DNA of 64,000 bases from Verrucomicrobiota bacterium. GTDB lineage: Bacteria; Verrucomicrobiota; Verrucomicrobiia; CAIQCK01. Below, in pieces: positions 8,544 to 18,106 of the stretch. Position 1 is the stretch's first letter; each line of letters opens with the position of its first letter. Both the position numbers and the translations under genes were made by a program. The notes under the pieces were generated by a model. It was given only the letters and a program-made list of their open reading frames with translations, searched no databases and was not told the origin of the DNA. The stretch spans positions 124,001-188,000 of the forward strand of contig JACRJX010000041.1 in assembly GCA_016235595.1 (NCBI GenBank), read 5' to 3'.

Positions 8544-10514
8544 ATGAACATCGACCAAACAACGGGGGCAGAGGGAAAACTCAATCTCCACTACTTCTCC
8601 CGGAAGTTTGCAGAAGAGCATGGGGTCAAGGAAGCAATTGTTCTGAAGTTCCTCGCTCACAAGGTTAGGCGCAGCAAGAACGTTCGCAATGATAAGAAAT
8701 GGTTCTTCGACCCCATCAGGGAGTTGGCCCATCGGTATCCCTACATCCCCAAGAGCACGATGGACAAGATCCTCAAACGGTTGGAAAGCAAGAAACTGCT
8801 CGAGATCGACAACTTCAACCGCCGTGGATACGACCGCACTGGCTGGTATACGGTTCCTCAGGATGCGCTGGATGCCGTGGAGAAGAGGCCACTCATCAAG
8901 GTCGATGTCGAAGTCGCCAATGAGCTTGGGATACCGGCAGGAGTGTTGATCGAAAACCTGCGATTCTGGGTCCAACAGAAAGCCAAGAAGCGGAAGAGGG
9001 GTGACACAACGACCATTTACCATGAAATGTCTCCTGCACGCCTGGCGATTGACTTGCCTTGCTTCGATCTGTCCACCATCAAGCGGGCGTTGAAATCGTT
9101 GGTCAAATCTTCTGTCCCTCGCATCGTCAAGCATCCGACCCTGAAGGCCCTTTATACGCTGCTGGAAATGGTCCAAGATGGAGGGCCAGAACGGGACAAG
9201 GCAGGTCCAAATCGGGACACGGGAGGTGCAGAACGGGACAACACAGGGTCAAAACGGGACGAGGGAGGGTCAAAACGGGACAACAATACCCATTGTAAAC
9301 CATTAAGTAATACTATTGGTAATTCCGTTGGAAAGCCATTCAAAGAAGAAGTGCAGGCTTCGCCTGCTCCTGCTTTTGAATCCAACTCCGGACGGACGGA
9401 TGACAAAGTCCTGGCAAAGGGACCCGATTCTCCTCAAGACGGTCATTCTGATTCTCCTTCATCCCCCGGCATCAAGGGCTGCGCCGGACATGTGAAGGAT
9501 TCCGGGGAAAATAACGATTCCGAGGGCGGTATGGACGATCCGATCACCTACGACCAGCTCAAAACCATCAACAAGGAGCAGCAGTCTCTATTCAACTACA
9601 AGGCCCCCAAGATCCGCTACGAGGATCAACCCGAGGATGACCCTGGCTCCGTTTCCGTGTCGTTCGTCCGCAGCATATCCAGCTCATTCGTTGATTCCCT
9701 GCCCAATGCCACCATTCGGACGTTCATAGCGATTGAGGACATCGATAAGCTTGTTGCCGAGGTCAAAACCCTGCTCCTGCCCTATTTCCAATCCACCATT
9801 CACCAATACAACCCCGAAGAGTCCCCACGGTTCAAGACCGTCAAGCCAACCTTCTTCCGGGCTTCCTTGGAGTTCGTGGTCACTTCGATTGCGTCGCTGC
9901 GGGACAAAAGAACGTTTTATGGTCATTCCATCAACAATCTCTGGCCATACATCTGCCATCTGTCACAGGAGATGTTCAACCGGCTCTTCAAGGAAAACGG
10001 GAAACTATGGCAGGAGTGGTACGAGAAGAATAAGAAACAACACGTCAGCGTCGACGAAGCCAAGGAACCCGATCCCGCCCTCGCCCCAGCCAAGAAAACC
10101 CGTGTATTGCGAAATGCCCTGCAAGCCCGCAATGCCTGGGGATACTTCAACCGCTACAACGAATACGTCGGCGAGAACCGCTTTATCTTCAACCAAGCTG
10201 ATCTGGAGGTTGCGGAAAAGCTGTTTGAGCTGAATCGGGGCTTCTGTGTCGCCCAGTTGCTTGACTTGATCGACCGATGTGCTGAAATACGCTACTGCGA
10301 GCTAATGCCTGAGGGCTTTGACAAGTACTTCCACGCCCGCCAAGGCTGCAAACTGGGCTGGTTCCTCAAGCACCTGACGACAATAGCTGGAGAACTGGAT
10401 TCGCCACTATTCAGCGATTGGGTATCGTTGCCCAAGCCGGTCGAAGGCGCGGATGAAGGGGAACCGCCTGGATCGGCGGAGCCGGCTGAAGTCGGCCCCA
10501 AAGCCATTCCTTGA
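8544..10514 (+). CDS. Phage/plasmid replication initiator (lambda O/DnaD-like organisation)
   Basis: 656 residues. The N-terminal ~200 residues carry two winged-helix-like units (IRELAHRYPYIPKSTMDKIL and SPARLAIDLPCFDLSTIKRA) typical of phage replisome organisers. Residues about 213-247 are a low-complexity run of 7-residue repeats (GGPERDK, AGPNRDT, GGAERDN, TGSKRDE, GGSKRDN). At DNA level these are five iterons of exactly 21 bp, so the peptide is probably a by-product of an origin placed inside the gene, as in lambda O. A flexible Pro/Ser/Asp linker follows, then a ~300-residue helical C-terminal domain that may recruit helicase or primase. The function is inferred from architecture, not from a single diagnostic motif. 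Confidence 0.7.
   Translation: MNIDQTTGAEGKLNLHYFSRKFAEEHGVKEAIVLKFLAHKVRRSKNVRNDKKWFFDPIRELAHRYPYIPKSTMDKILKRLESKKLLEIDNFNRRGYDRTGWYTVPQDALDAVEKRPLIKVDVEVANELGIPAGVLIENLRFWVQQKAKKRKRGDTTTIYHEMSPARLAIDLPCFDLSTIKRALKSLVKSSVPRIVKHPTLKALYTLLEMVQDGGPERDKAGPNRDTGGAERDNTGSKRDEGGSKRDNNTHCKPLSNTIGNSVGKPFKEEVQASPAPAFESNSGRTDDKVLAKGPDSPQDGHSDSPSSPGIKGCAGHVKDSGENNDSEGGMDDPITYDQLKTINKEQQSLFNYKAPKIRYEDQPEDDPGSVSVSFVRSISSSFVDSLPNATIRTFIAIEDIDKLVAEVKTLLLPYFQSTIHQYNPEESPRFKTVKPTFFRASLEFVVTSIASLRDKRTFYGHSINNLWPYICHLSQEMFNRLFKENGKLWQEWYEKNKKQHVSVDEAKEPDPALAPAKKTRVLRNALQARNAWGYFNRYNEYVGENRFIFNQADLEVAEKLFELNRGFCVAQLLDLIDRCAEIRYCELMPEGFDKYFHARQGCKLGWFLKHLTTIAGELDSPLFSDWVSLPKPVEGADEGEPPGSAEPAEVGPKAIP
9181..9285 (+). 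repeat. Five 21-bp iterons inside the initiator gene
   Basis: CGGGAC recurs at 9192, 9213, 9234, 9255 and 9276, exactly 21 bases apart, within units close to GAGGGTCAAAACGGGAC. Several units have a GTC(C)...GGGAC dyad. Period, copy number and position match initiator-binding iterons; the internal CAAAACG resembles the core of lambda iterons. Confidence 0.75.
9286..9335. other. AT-rich segment flanking the iterons (candidate unwinding element)
   Basis: Directly downstream of the last iteron, about 47 bases are roughly two-thirds A/T (TTGTAAACCATTAAGTAATA), clearly above the surrounding gene. Iterons followed by an AT-rich tract is the standard layout of iteron origins. Confidence 0.55.
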
Positions 10515-10720
10515 AGCATTCCCTGAACTCCTCCCTGATCCGTTCCTCAAACCGTTGTTGATGTCTTCCTTGATCGAGTTCTAAAGGATTCCTTCATCCC
10601 CACCTTGATCGTTTCTTGACGGAGTCCTTAATCCCCGCCAACTCGATTCCTTGATGTTTGGATGTTACCAGCCTTCAAGGATTCAAGATTGCCTGCAATT
10701 TGCCCTCCCTGATGATTTCT
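10515..10720. repeat. Degenerate TCCTTGATC-type repeats after the initiator
   Basis: Variants of TTCCTTGATC/TCCCTGATCC appear about ten times in 200 bases, at irregular 15-30 base spacing, from the end of the initiator gene onward. No protein frame explains them. They may be binding sites or decayed repeats. Confidence 0.4.
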
Positions 10721-11362
10721 TGTTGTTCGCAAAGATTCCACCCACTTCAACTCCTTGTTCCCGCTATTGTGATCCGGTTCACGTTTCCTCGTTCGCCTCA
10801 AAAACCCCGGTATCTGCGAAAGACGAGAAGGCTCACAGGGAAGATCAGCCAGTGGACGGCGAAAGCATGCACGGCGAGTCACACCAGAAGTCAAACGAGT
10901 TAGGTGGCTTAACTAACTACTACTGCGGATGATACTGTTGAAATGAGTACATTGCGACGTCAACGGGCTCATGTTGATTTTCAAGGGTGATCGGGCATCG
11001 GCGGACCTGAACAAGGCTGAACCACGCTCCACCAGGTGAAGCTTCGTCAAAACAGAGAGATTCGGCCACCGAAGTGCTGCAAAGTCATGTTGGTGACGGT
11101 TCTCCTGCCCCCACCCGACTGCCGGCTACAAAGTCTAAATATTGCAGTTTCTGGAGTTCGTTGCCTGCCGCTTTGAGAGATCGTGGGCATTCGGTCGGCC
11201 TTTACCTGTTATCCTCTATCAGCCATCCTCTGAACACCCACGTCTGCAACCGTCTCGTTAAAATAAAAGCGACCGGGCTAATCACGTGTCCACTCGACCG
11301 TTTTACGCCACTCTTTGCTTTGGCATCGCTCAACATCTATCACTTATTCCAGCTGATATCAG

Positions 11363-11872
11363 TTATGACGATGCGCCGTGAACTCTTGATCCAGACCTTA
11401 GATCCGTCCACCACAGAGCGGCTCGTTTGGTAAGTGTTGTGTTTCGGGCGCGGGATCGCACCTGACCGACTTTGTGATCCAGGGGCGAGTCTCGCGGCCG
11501 ATGTGCGTTGGTTGGTAGAAGCGGCACGCGCCTATTAGATGAAACACTGTATCGGAAGTTACACAAGTCGAGGAGGTATCCACAGGCGCGTGGTGTAGCG
11601 CCCAACACTGAATCGCGCTTCGGTCCCAGTCCCGTAGTCTGCATCTTATGTTGTGACTCCTCAGCGGAGTCGGTGTGCTCCACGAGTTCTGCATCGAGTT
11701 CGGCTAGCCTCGCTGCTGTGACTGGAACCTCAACCCACGTCAGATCCCAAGAACTTCTCTCGAACAACCGCCATTTGCCGTGTAGCTTTTCGGCGATTAC
11801 AAAGAACAGGTCTACAACACGTCGGCTGGTACACCGTTGTTCTTCCCACTCTATTCTTGTCGCAGTATTCAT
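11363..11872 (-). CDS. Uncertain hypothetical protein
   Basis: A frame of about 169 residues from the ATG at 11872. The first ~75 residues (ATRIEWEEQRCTSRRVVDLF, then KLHGKWRLFERSSWDLTW) look like a genuine folded protein with a helix near VTAARLAELDAEL; the remainder has non-protein-like composition. It may be a short gene read through into junk. No recognised family. Confidence 0.3.
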   Translation of the reverse strand: MNTATRIEWEEQRCTSRRVVDLFFVIAEKLHGKWRLFERSSWDLTWVEVPVTAARLAELDAELVEHTDSAEESQHKMQTTGLGPKRDSVLGATPRACGYLLDLCNFRYSVSSNRRVPLLPTNAHRPRDSPLDHKVGQVRSRARNTTLTKRAALWWTDLRSGSRVHGASS

Positions 11873-12033
11873 GTTGGTTGGTCCTTCCGTCATACGTTGC
11901 ATGTGCTCTTGCACCTCGCATGGTGTGTGCCACGGATTCCGAGCTACCGCCCCGCTATAGATTAGTTCGCCTTTAGTCACTGAAAGTCAGGTAGATGTGT
12001 TATATGGTAAGCGTTAATTGTATTTGCAGATGT

Positions 12034-12348
12034 TCACTTACAGACCTTTCCATTGGGGATATGCTTCCGCAGTTTAGAGAGAGGAATCCCCGTGTTCTGC
12101 AGCCGGCTTTCTGCTTCACTCCGAACCTGTTCGTTTGCGATGAGGATATCCCTTGCCAAATCCGGCTCACTTTCGAGATAAATGACATGGCACCCGCACC
12201 ATAAGAACAGCGTGTTTGCGTGAGACGCCGAGCAGAAGAAGGGGAACGAAATCCGCACTTCGGGGAAACAGGTCGCCACTTCATGGAAAAGATGCCTTCT
12301 CGGAGTCTTTCGCACTGACTGCACGCCAATGTGCAAAGCATTTGGCAC
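12034..12348 (-). CDS. Uncertain hypothetical protein
   Basis: 104-residue frame whose C-terminal half (CHVIYLESEPDLARDILIAN...) has protein-like composition and a helical pattern. No clear ribosome binding site and no known family. Could be a remnant. Confidence 0.25.
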   Translation of the reverse strand: MPNALHIGVQSVRKTPRRHLFHEVATCFPEVRISFPFFCSASHANTLFLWCGCHVIYLESEPDLARDILIANEQVRSEAESRLQNTGIPLSKLRKHIPNGKVCK

Positions 12349-12396
12349 AAGATGGAAACCGAGAAGTTCTCATGTTTTTGCGATTTGCGTGCAGCG

Positions 12397-12411
12397 TGGC
12401 ACAAAGACTGC
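12397..12411 (+). promoter_or_regulatory. Possible sigma-54 -24/-12 promoter
   Basis: TGGCAC-AAAGA-CTGC gives GG-N10-GC spacing, with one mismatch to TGGCAC-N5-TTGC. It lies 345 bases upstream of a signalling operon that encodes an NtrC-like regulator. Weak on its own. Confidence 0.25.
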
Positions 12412-12755
12412 GTAAAGGAGAACATGATGAACACTGTACACAGAACAATGTAGAAGGATCGCACCGTGAGGAAGGAGTTTCCGGCAGAACTTCGTTATTC
12501 GCAGAGGACGCTGAAGCAGCGAGTGTTTCTGGTATCTTCTACGAGTTTCACTTTGAACAACAGTGAAACGTGGATTTGGTGCTTTTGTTGTTGTTTTGGG
12601 GGAGGCAGTATCGCAGGAGTCGCCAACGTAATAGCACATCCATTCGATACGTCAGAAAAGGATTGAAGAACACGTTCTAGCATGTACACTAAGAGAAGAT
12701 CTGTCTGGAAGCAATTTCCTTTGCACCGACACAGTTGCCATAACTGGAAAGAACA

Positions 12756-15700
12756 ATGGTCGTGAATCTCAACAAGAAACCGCTTGAGAGGGATGGAATC
12801 GCTTTGGAACAGCCTGCCGGTCACGTCAGTACCTTTGTTCGATTTGCTGTAGGCAAACTGAAGTCGCCAAGTGATTCCCCATCCAATGACGGGGCTTCTC
12901 TGGCGCAACAATGCTTGGACTTCCTTGGAGACAAAGAGAGATTCCGCCCGCAGTTGTTCGTTTTTCTTCCAACTGGGGCTTTCGCTCCGTATCGTTCTGT
13001 TTTGCTTGGTGTTCGTAACCGCCTTGCCGATGAGGGCTTTGGGGACGTTCCTCTGATCGGCGCCTCTGTCGCGGTATGCCTTTTCGATGAAGATGCTTAC
13101 GAGCGCGGAGCACTGTTGGTGTGTTTGGGATCACGGTTCATCAAGGCTGAAGCGGCGGTAGCGGTCGATGCCAAGGTGGACTACAAGCGCGCTGTAGGAG
13201 AGATTCTTGAATCTCTCAAGCTGACTGACAGGAGCGCACTGAACCCATTCAACAATCGATTCCTGTTCACGTTCTTGCCTGGATTATCTGAAGACGAGCT
13301 GTCTTCGGATTTCATAGGTGGAGAGACCGTTGGGGAATTGCGGAACCGCACTGACGGCAGGCTGCCAATGTTTGGCGGGGTGTCATGTGGCGGGTTAACA
13401 TTGAGCCGCGGTTGCCAATTCAAGAACGACGCCGTTTACGATTCGGCGGCCGTAGTTGCTTTAGTCGAATGTCACAATCTGTATGGTTTGGCTTTGGCTG
13501 ATGGCCTTAAGGAGGCGGGACGAAGCTTTCGTGTCACTAAGTCCACTGGTAATGGTCATGTGATTGAGGCGTTCGAAGAAGGAACACCTGAACACATAAT
13601 GAAACAAATCCCCGCCGGATGGTTTCTCGGAGAATATTCTGCGGACGGTGAGCACAAAGTTGGAATTCCCCGGCTCGTTGGAAATAAGATGCATCTACGG
13701 CGGTCTTTCACGGATAATTCTGTTCTTCATTTGCTTCAGCCTGATACGACAAGTATGGTTGCGACAACTAGGAACGTGTTAAACCGGGAGAGGGAACGAC
13801 TATGCTTGAAGCCATCTCGGCTAGCTGGGTTGTTTGGAATCGGCTGCGTCGGTCGTTACAAAGCTCGCGAGAAGATAGGATTGGATGTGCGACAAACTCT
13901 GCGCTGCTTGACTGGCGCTTATCCAGGAATGGGTTTTGCAGGTTGCTATATGGAGGGTGAAATTGGTGTGATGCCGCTCGGTTGTCCAGTTCTGGGCAAT
14001 TGGAGCGTCTCAATGGCTTTCTTCGGCGATGACATAGCAGACCCCGCAGAGGCATTGCTGGGTTATGATCTATTTGAACAACGTGCTTGCGAGAGTGAAC
14101 CGCAATCACTTGATGAAGCCCTTAACTGGATTGTTCGCGGCGTTGGGTACATGGGCTTCCCAGGGGCAATGGTTTCGCTCGTCATGAGTAGAGATCGGAA
14201 CGAACGTTGGATAATCGCCCGCCATGCCTTTGGAAAGCAATGGGAAGACGTGATAAAGCCTCGCACCCAGCGCCCGCTGCCAGGGGGCGACATTCTAGCC
14301 ATTGTGGCCCGAGAAGGCAAATCTCGCTTCGTTAAAGATTCAAACGAGGCTAGCGAATGCTGCCATCTTGATACAGTCCACGCGGCTGGGACCATGAGCC
14401 AATATGTTATGCCTTTGCGTGATCCACAGGGGATGACGCTCGCAGTCCTCCAAGTGGATTTAGGTGATATGCGGGACACGGAGAAACTCGGTGGGAAACG
14501 CCGAGCCGTCTTGGAAGCCATTGGACGCAGCGGGGCGACGATGCTCGGCCGGGTAATCCACACCGACGAGTTAAAAACATCACGGCTTCTTGATAAAGCT
14601 TTCATCGAATGCTTATCTTGCGAATCGGAAGACCTGGCTGTTAGGCAGTTCACCGACAAGGCATCGAAGATTCTTGACCTCAATGCCCATTCTCGGCTTT
14701 TGGATGATAACGGAAAGAATCTCCGCTTGGTGGGTGGCAGGGGCGACTATTTCACTCTCGCATGGACCAAACGGAAAGTTATTGAAATCGATGACGCTAG
14801 CCCTTCGGCTGAAGTCTTGCGCACCTGTTTGCCTGTCTATAGCAACGATACAAAGGGCGATTCCAACGCCATGCCAATACTTCGACAATATCAGTCGGAC
14901 ACGCCATTAGGCCAAGCTCTCCGCAACATGCGTGCCTTTGCGGACTTTCCGATCATGCTTCCTAATCAAAAACCTGAAGGACTCGTCAGCTTCTACTCGA
15001 ACAAGCCGTGGATATTCACCGAATCCACGTTTCGATCACTGGCCGACATTGGGCAGCGGTTGTGTGTGCTTTTGACTCATATCAGACAGAGGCTGAAAGG
15101 CCATCGTCTTAGCGCAGAGGCTGGTTTTCTGAGGGAGATTACGCCTCAACTTGATCCAAACGTCGATTTGCACACCGCATTGCGCAACCAAGCTGCTCAC
15201 ACGATGGCTGCGGCAAGAGCAGATGTCGTCTCGTTTTTCCTTTGGGATGACATCAAGAAACGCTTCATCCTGCGGGCGCAAGCGGGTTGGGCGAACACGC
15301 AATGGGTGGATGTAGCGCGATACCGGAAACAAGAAGGAATGACGGGAACGCTTGCTCTAAGCTCCAAACCTGAATACATAGAAGACGTCAGAACGATTCA
15401 ACACAGCACGCCCAGTGGATACGGTAAATATGTAGAGCTGATGTTCGGCGGGGCATTACCCGATGAGCAGACGTGTGAAGTCATTGTATTACCCCTCAGC
15501 TTCGCCGGTGGGTCCATTGGAGTCGTTACAATGCACCGCAGGAGATCAAGCAGCGTTGATGGACACATCACTGGTTTCGCCACTACGGAGCGGCATATCC
15601 TTCAGGAAGCAGCTGAGTGTTTATCCATCTATGTCGCCGCCCTAGACAATTACGACCGAGTACAATGGCAGTATAATGAACTGCGAAAGATAGCACACAT

Positions 15701-16898
15701 TAGTAGTCACTTGTTAGAGGACACTTCGAGTGAGTCGATGTTGAAACACGCGTGTCACACGATCCTCAAAGAGTATGCGGCATGCTGTTGTGCCATTTAT
15801 CTCGTACAGGAAGACAGAAAGACCCTCTTATTAAAGGCCTCATCTAAGGCCGACAATTGTACGTGCAAGCTTGACGAGCACATTCTTCCTAAAGACGTGG
15901 AGGAAACGCGAAATCCTCTTTGGCAGTCTTTTGTAACCGGGACACCAAATGATGTCCGGTCTGCCGCCGGTACAGATAAAGAGGATCTGACGAAGGTAAG
16001 TGACGAACTGCGCATAACACGCATTTGTTTGCCGCTTCGCGTCGGACATCAAGTTGTTGGAAGCATCGACGTCCGATGGGAAAAAGCACCTCCTACCCCC
16101 CCCGATGAGCCAGTTCCGCGACATGACATCAGATACTGGGAGTTCTTGGCAGCGGCGATTGCTTCAGCGATCGGCGCGCAACGTTTGCGGCACCATGCAG
16201 AAGGTGTGCGAAGAGAGCGATCTGTGCGCGGTTTGCATGCGATGTCCAGTGTATTGCAGAATGGTTTCCACGATCTGGCCCAGGGAATACAGGGAATTGG
16301 GGACGGCCTTTTGAACATGAAATCATTCGCTTCAAATGCGGAACTACGCGAAATCATCGAAGATTGCGTTTGTACAGTGGAACGCATTACGAATGTGCTG
16401 AGGCGGGCGCGAGACGCGGGAAATCGGTTAGCCGCCATTAGGGAATCGCCCTGTCGTCTCGACAACTTATTGCAGGAAGCGCTAAATAAATGTCGGTCCA
16501 AGATCAATGATCGAAACATCACGCTTAAATGTTCTCCTAAGGGCATCTCAGCGAATGTTGACCCGGGTCTTGTGATGGATTGCTTTGAGTACGTCGTAGA
16601 CAACGCTGTCAAGTTCACGCCCAATGGAGGACAAGTTGAAGTGTTTATGAGATCCAATGGTGAGGACTGCGAAGTTCTTGTCACTGACAGAGGACAAGGA
16701 ATGACAGAAGAAACAATTGCTAGGGTTTCACAGGGTGAACGAGTTGACACCGAGGCCCGCGGTGGCGGAATGGGGTTGTTTCTGACGCGCCTCTATCTCG
16801 GAAGTCACGGCGGCGACTTGCAAATCGAATCAAGCCCCGGAACCGGCACAACCGTCAAGCTGATTATTCCAATCAAGGAATCCGGAGGTGTCGTATGA
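12756..16898 (+). CDS. FIST-GAF hybrid sensor histidine kinase
   Basis: 1380-residue cytoplasmic sensor kinase. FIST N and C sensory domains span about 25-440 (LFVFLPTGAFAPYRSVLLGV; PMFGGVSCGG; GFAGCYMEGEIG). GAF-type domains follow near 455-590, 835-980 and 1000-1130. The kinase core has a dimerisation helix with a candidate phospho-His in FHDLAQ (about 1175) and a HATPase at about 1265-1378: N box NAVKFT, G1 DRGQGM, G2 GGGMGLFL. No membrane helices, so it senses intracellular ligands. First gene of a four-gene operon; its stop overlaps the next start (ATGA). Confidence 0.88.
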   Translation: MVVNLNKKPLERDGIALEQPAGHVSTFVRFAVGKLKSPSDSPSNDGASLAQQCLDFLGDKERFRPQLFVFLPTGAFAPYRSVLLGVRNRLADEGFGDVPLIGASVAVCLFDEDAYERGALLVCLGSRFIKAEAAVAVDAKVDYKRAVGEILESLKLTDRSALNPFNNRFLFTFLPGLSEDELSSDFIGGETVGELRNRTDGRLPMFGGVSCGGLTLSRGCQFKNDAVYDSAAVVALVECHNLYGLALADGLKEAGRSFRVTKSTGNGHVIEAFEEGTPEHIMKQIPAGWFLGEYSADGEHKVGIPRLVGNKMHLRRSFTDNSVLHLLQPDTTSMVATTRNVLNRERERLCLKPSRLAGLFGIGCVGRYKAREKIGLDVRQTLRCLTGAYPGMGFAGCYMEGEIGVMPLGCPVLGNWSVSMAFFGDDIADPAEALLGYDLFEQRACESEPQSLDEALNWIVRGVGYMGFPGAMVSLVMSRDRNERWIIARHAFGKQWEDVIKPRTQRPLPGGDILAIVAREGKSRFVKDSNEASECCHLDTVHAAGTMSQYVMPLRDPQGMTLAVLQVDLGDMRDTEKLGGKRRAVLEAIGRSGATMLGRVIHTDELKTSRLLDKAFIECLSCESEDLAVRQFTDKASKILDLNAHSRLLDDNGKNLRLVGGRGDYFTLAWTKRKVIEIDDASPSAEVLRTCLPVYSNDTKGDSNAMPILRQYQSDTPLGQALRNMRAFADFPIMLPNQKPEGLVSFYSNKPWIFTESTFRSLADIGQRLCVLLTHIRQRLKGHRLSAEAGFLREITPQLDPNVDLHTALRNQAAHTMAAARADVVSFFLWDDIKKRFILRAQAGWANTQWVDVARYRKQEGMTGTLALSSKPEYIEDVRTIQHSTPSGYGKYVELMFGGALPDEQTCEVIVLPLSFAGGSIGVVTMHRRRSSSVDGHITGFATTERHILQEAAECLSIYVAALDNYDRVQWQYNELRKIAHISSHLLEDTSSESMLKHACHTILKEYAACCCAIYLVQEDRKTLLLKASSKADNCTCKLDEHILPKDVEETRNPLWQSFVTGTPNDVRSAAGTDKEDLTKVSDELRITRICLPLRVGHQVVGSIDVRWEKAPPTPPDEPVPRHDIRYWEFLAAAIASAIGAQRLRHHAEGVRRERSVRGLHAMSSVLQNGFHDLAQGIQGIGDGLLNMKSFASNAELREIIEDCVCTVERITNVLRRARDAGNRLAAIRESPCRLDNLLQEALNKCRSKINDRNITLKCSPKGISANVDPGLVMDCFEYVVDNAVKFTPNGGQVEVFMRSNGEDCEVLVTDRGQGMTEETIARVSQGERVDTEARGGGMGLFLTRLYLGSHGGDLQIESSPGTGTTVKLIIPIKESGGVV

Positions 16899-18106
16899 CA
16901 TTGAAGCCACGTTTATTGTTTGTCGAAGATGAGAAACACACTCGCATTCGTTTCCAGCGCGTTTTATCGGCGCCCGAACAGAAATTCGCTGATGTTTACC
17001 AACTGCCTTCCTTTGACGTCACTACTGCTGCGACGGGACACGAAGCACAGCGACGTTTGGCTGAAGCTATCGCCTGTTTTAATCCGTACGACGTTCTTGC
17101 TTTAGACCTTGGACTGCCACGAGAAGACCCTCAGGGGGAACCAGACATGCTCGTTGGACTGGACGTCCTAAGAAATCTGGACGAACGGTCGTCTCTGGCC
17201 GTCGTTGTTCCATCGGTTCATTACGAGACATCAACATTAGTTGAATTACTGCGTGTGAGGCCGGTTCACTTCGTTCCCAAACCGTACACAGCCGAAGAAC
17301 TAATAAGATCTGTGGCCGAGGCATATCGCTTCGGACAGAAGCACTTGGCGCAACGTGTGGGACTGCTTAATGAACAGCGCATGCGCACATGGCATGTGGT
17401 ACAAGGGCGTGCACAGATTGCGGACAATATAGCTCGTCTGGTATCAAAGGGTATGGGTAGTGTGTTGCACCGGCTTGAACAGCTGGAGGACTTGCTTCAT
17501 GATCGTTATCAATTAGACGAGGACCGCGATCATGAAGATCCGGTATGTGAAGCGCTAATGTCCTTACGAGACACAGTAGCCAAGGTATCGCAACCAAGTC
17601 TTAATGGTCGCGAGACTTGCGCTCGACGCGCTGAGACACAGGACACGGTTATTATTGAAGATGTTCTAGAACAGGCGCTACAGGAATTGTGGCCACTGAT
17701 AGCCTATCGCAGATTGTCACTGACACGGCCGAGCGCGCGTAAGCATAGCATTCACACGTTTCGTCATTATATTACAATGCTCGTACAGGAGTTGGTGTTC
17801 AATGCAGCAAAGGCGTCTGCTCAGGGTGCAAATCTCCGAATTGCAGTGATGAGAGACGGAGAAACTGAAACATTGAATGTTGACATCGTGGATAGTGCCC
17901 CGGTGATCCCCAGTATACTGTCAACCCTAATCCACAACGGTGATCCATTGGCAGTTGGCGATGAACTCACAGCAGAAGAAGACCGGGGGTGGGGACTTTC
18001 ATTAGTACAACGTGTTGCTAACAATATCGGTGCTCGTATCAGTATAGCACCGGAGAAATCGGGAAACAGGGTAACGCTTCACATTCCCCTTACCGCACGT
18101 GACTAA
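16895..18106 (+). CDS. Receiver domain-HATPase fusion
   Basis: 403 residues. N-terminal receiver (about 5-130) with the acidic pocket VEDEKH, phospho-acceptor Asp71 (ALDLGLP) and switch Lys in VPKPYT. The C-terminal HATPase-like domain (about 275-400) has N-box-like LVFNAAKA, then EDRGWGLSLV as the G2 region; the DHp helix carries no obvious phospho-His. This reversed layout suggests a phosphorylation-controlled ATPase or anti-regulator acting on the other operon members. Overlaps the next gene by 8 bases. Confidence 0.82.
   Translation: MTLKPRLLFVEDEKHTRIRFQRVLSAPEQKFADVYQLPSFDVTTAATGHEAQRRLAEAIACFNPYDVLALDLGLPREDPQGEPDMLVGLDVLRNLDERSSLAVVVPSVHYETSTLVELLRVRPVHFVPKPYTAEELIRSVAEAYRFGQKHLAQRVGLLNEQRMRTWHVVQGRAQIADNIARLVSKGMGSVLHRLEQLEDLLHDRYQLDEDRDHEDPVCEALMSLRDTVAKVSQPSLNGRETCARRAETQDTVIIEDVLEQALQELWPLIAYRRLSLTRPSARKHSIHTFRHYITMLVQELVFNAAKASAQGANLRIAVMRDGETETLNVDIVDSAPVIPSILSTLIHNGDPLAVGDELTAEEDRGWGLSLVQRVANNIGARISIAPEKSGNRVTLHIPLTARD

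Larger units (their letters stand above)
10721..12755. other. Gene-poor 2-kb stretch
   Basis: Apart from two weak minus-strand candidates (listed separately) I see no convincing gene between the initiator and the signalling operon. Frames on both strands are short or of odd composition. Confidence 0.5.

Noticed and set aside
9181..9285. CRISPR-like array
   Set aside because: Units are contiguous 21-bp tandem repeats with no unique spacers and lie inside a coding frame; they fit iterons.
9152..9406. Minus-strand Ser/Arg repeat frame over the iterons
   Set aside because: Reverse reading of the 21-bp iterons; the initiator gene on the other strand explains the sequence.
11440..11530. Possible tRNA in the gene-poor stretch
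   Set aside because: Some stems can be drawn but there is no T-loop GTTCRA or consistent cloverleaf.
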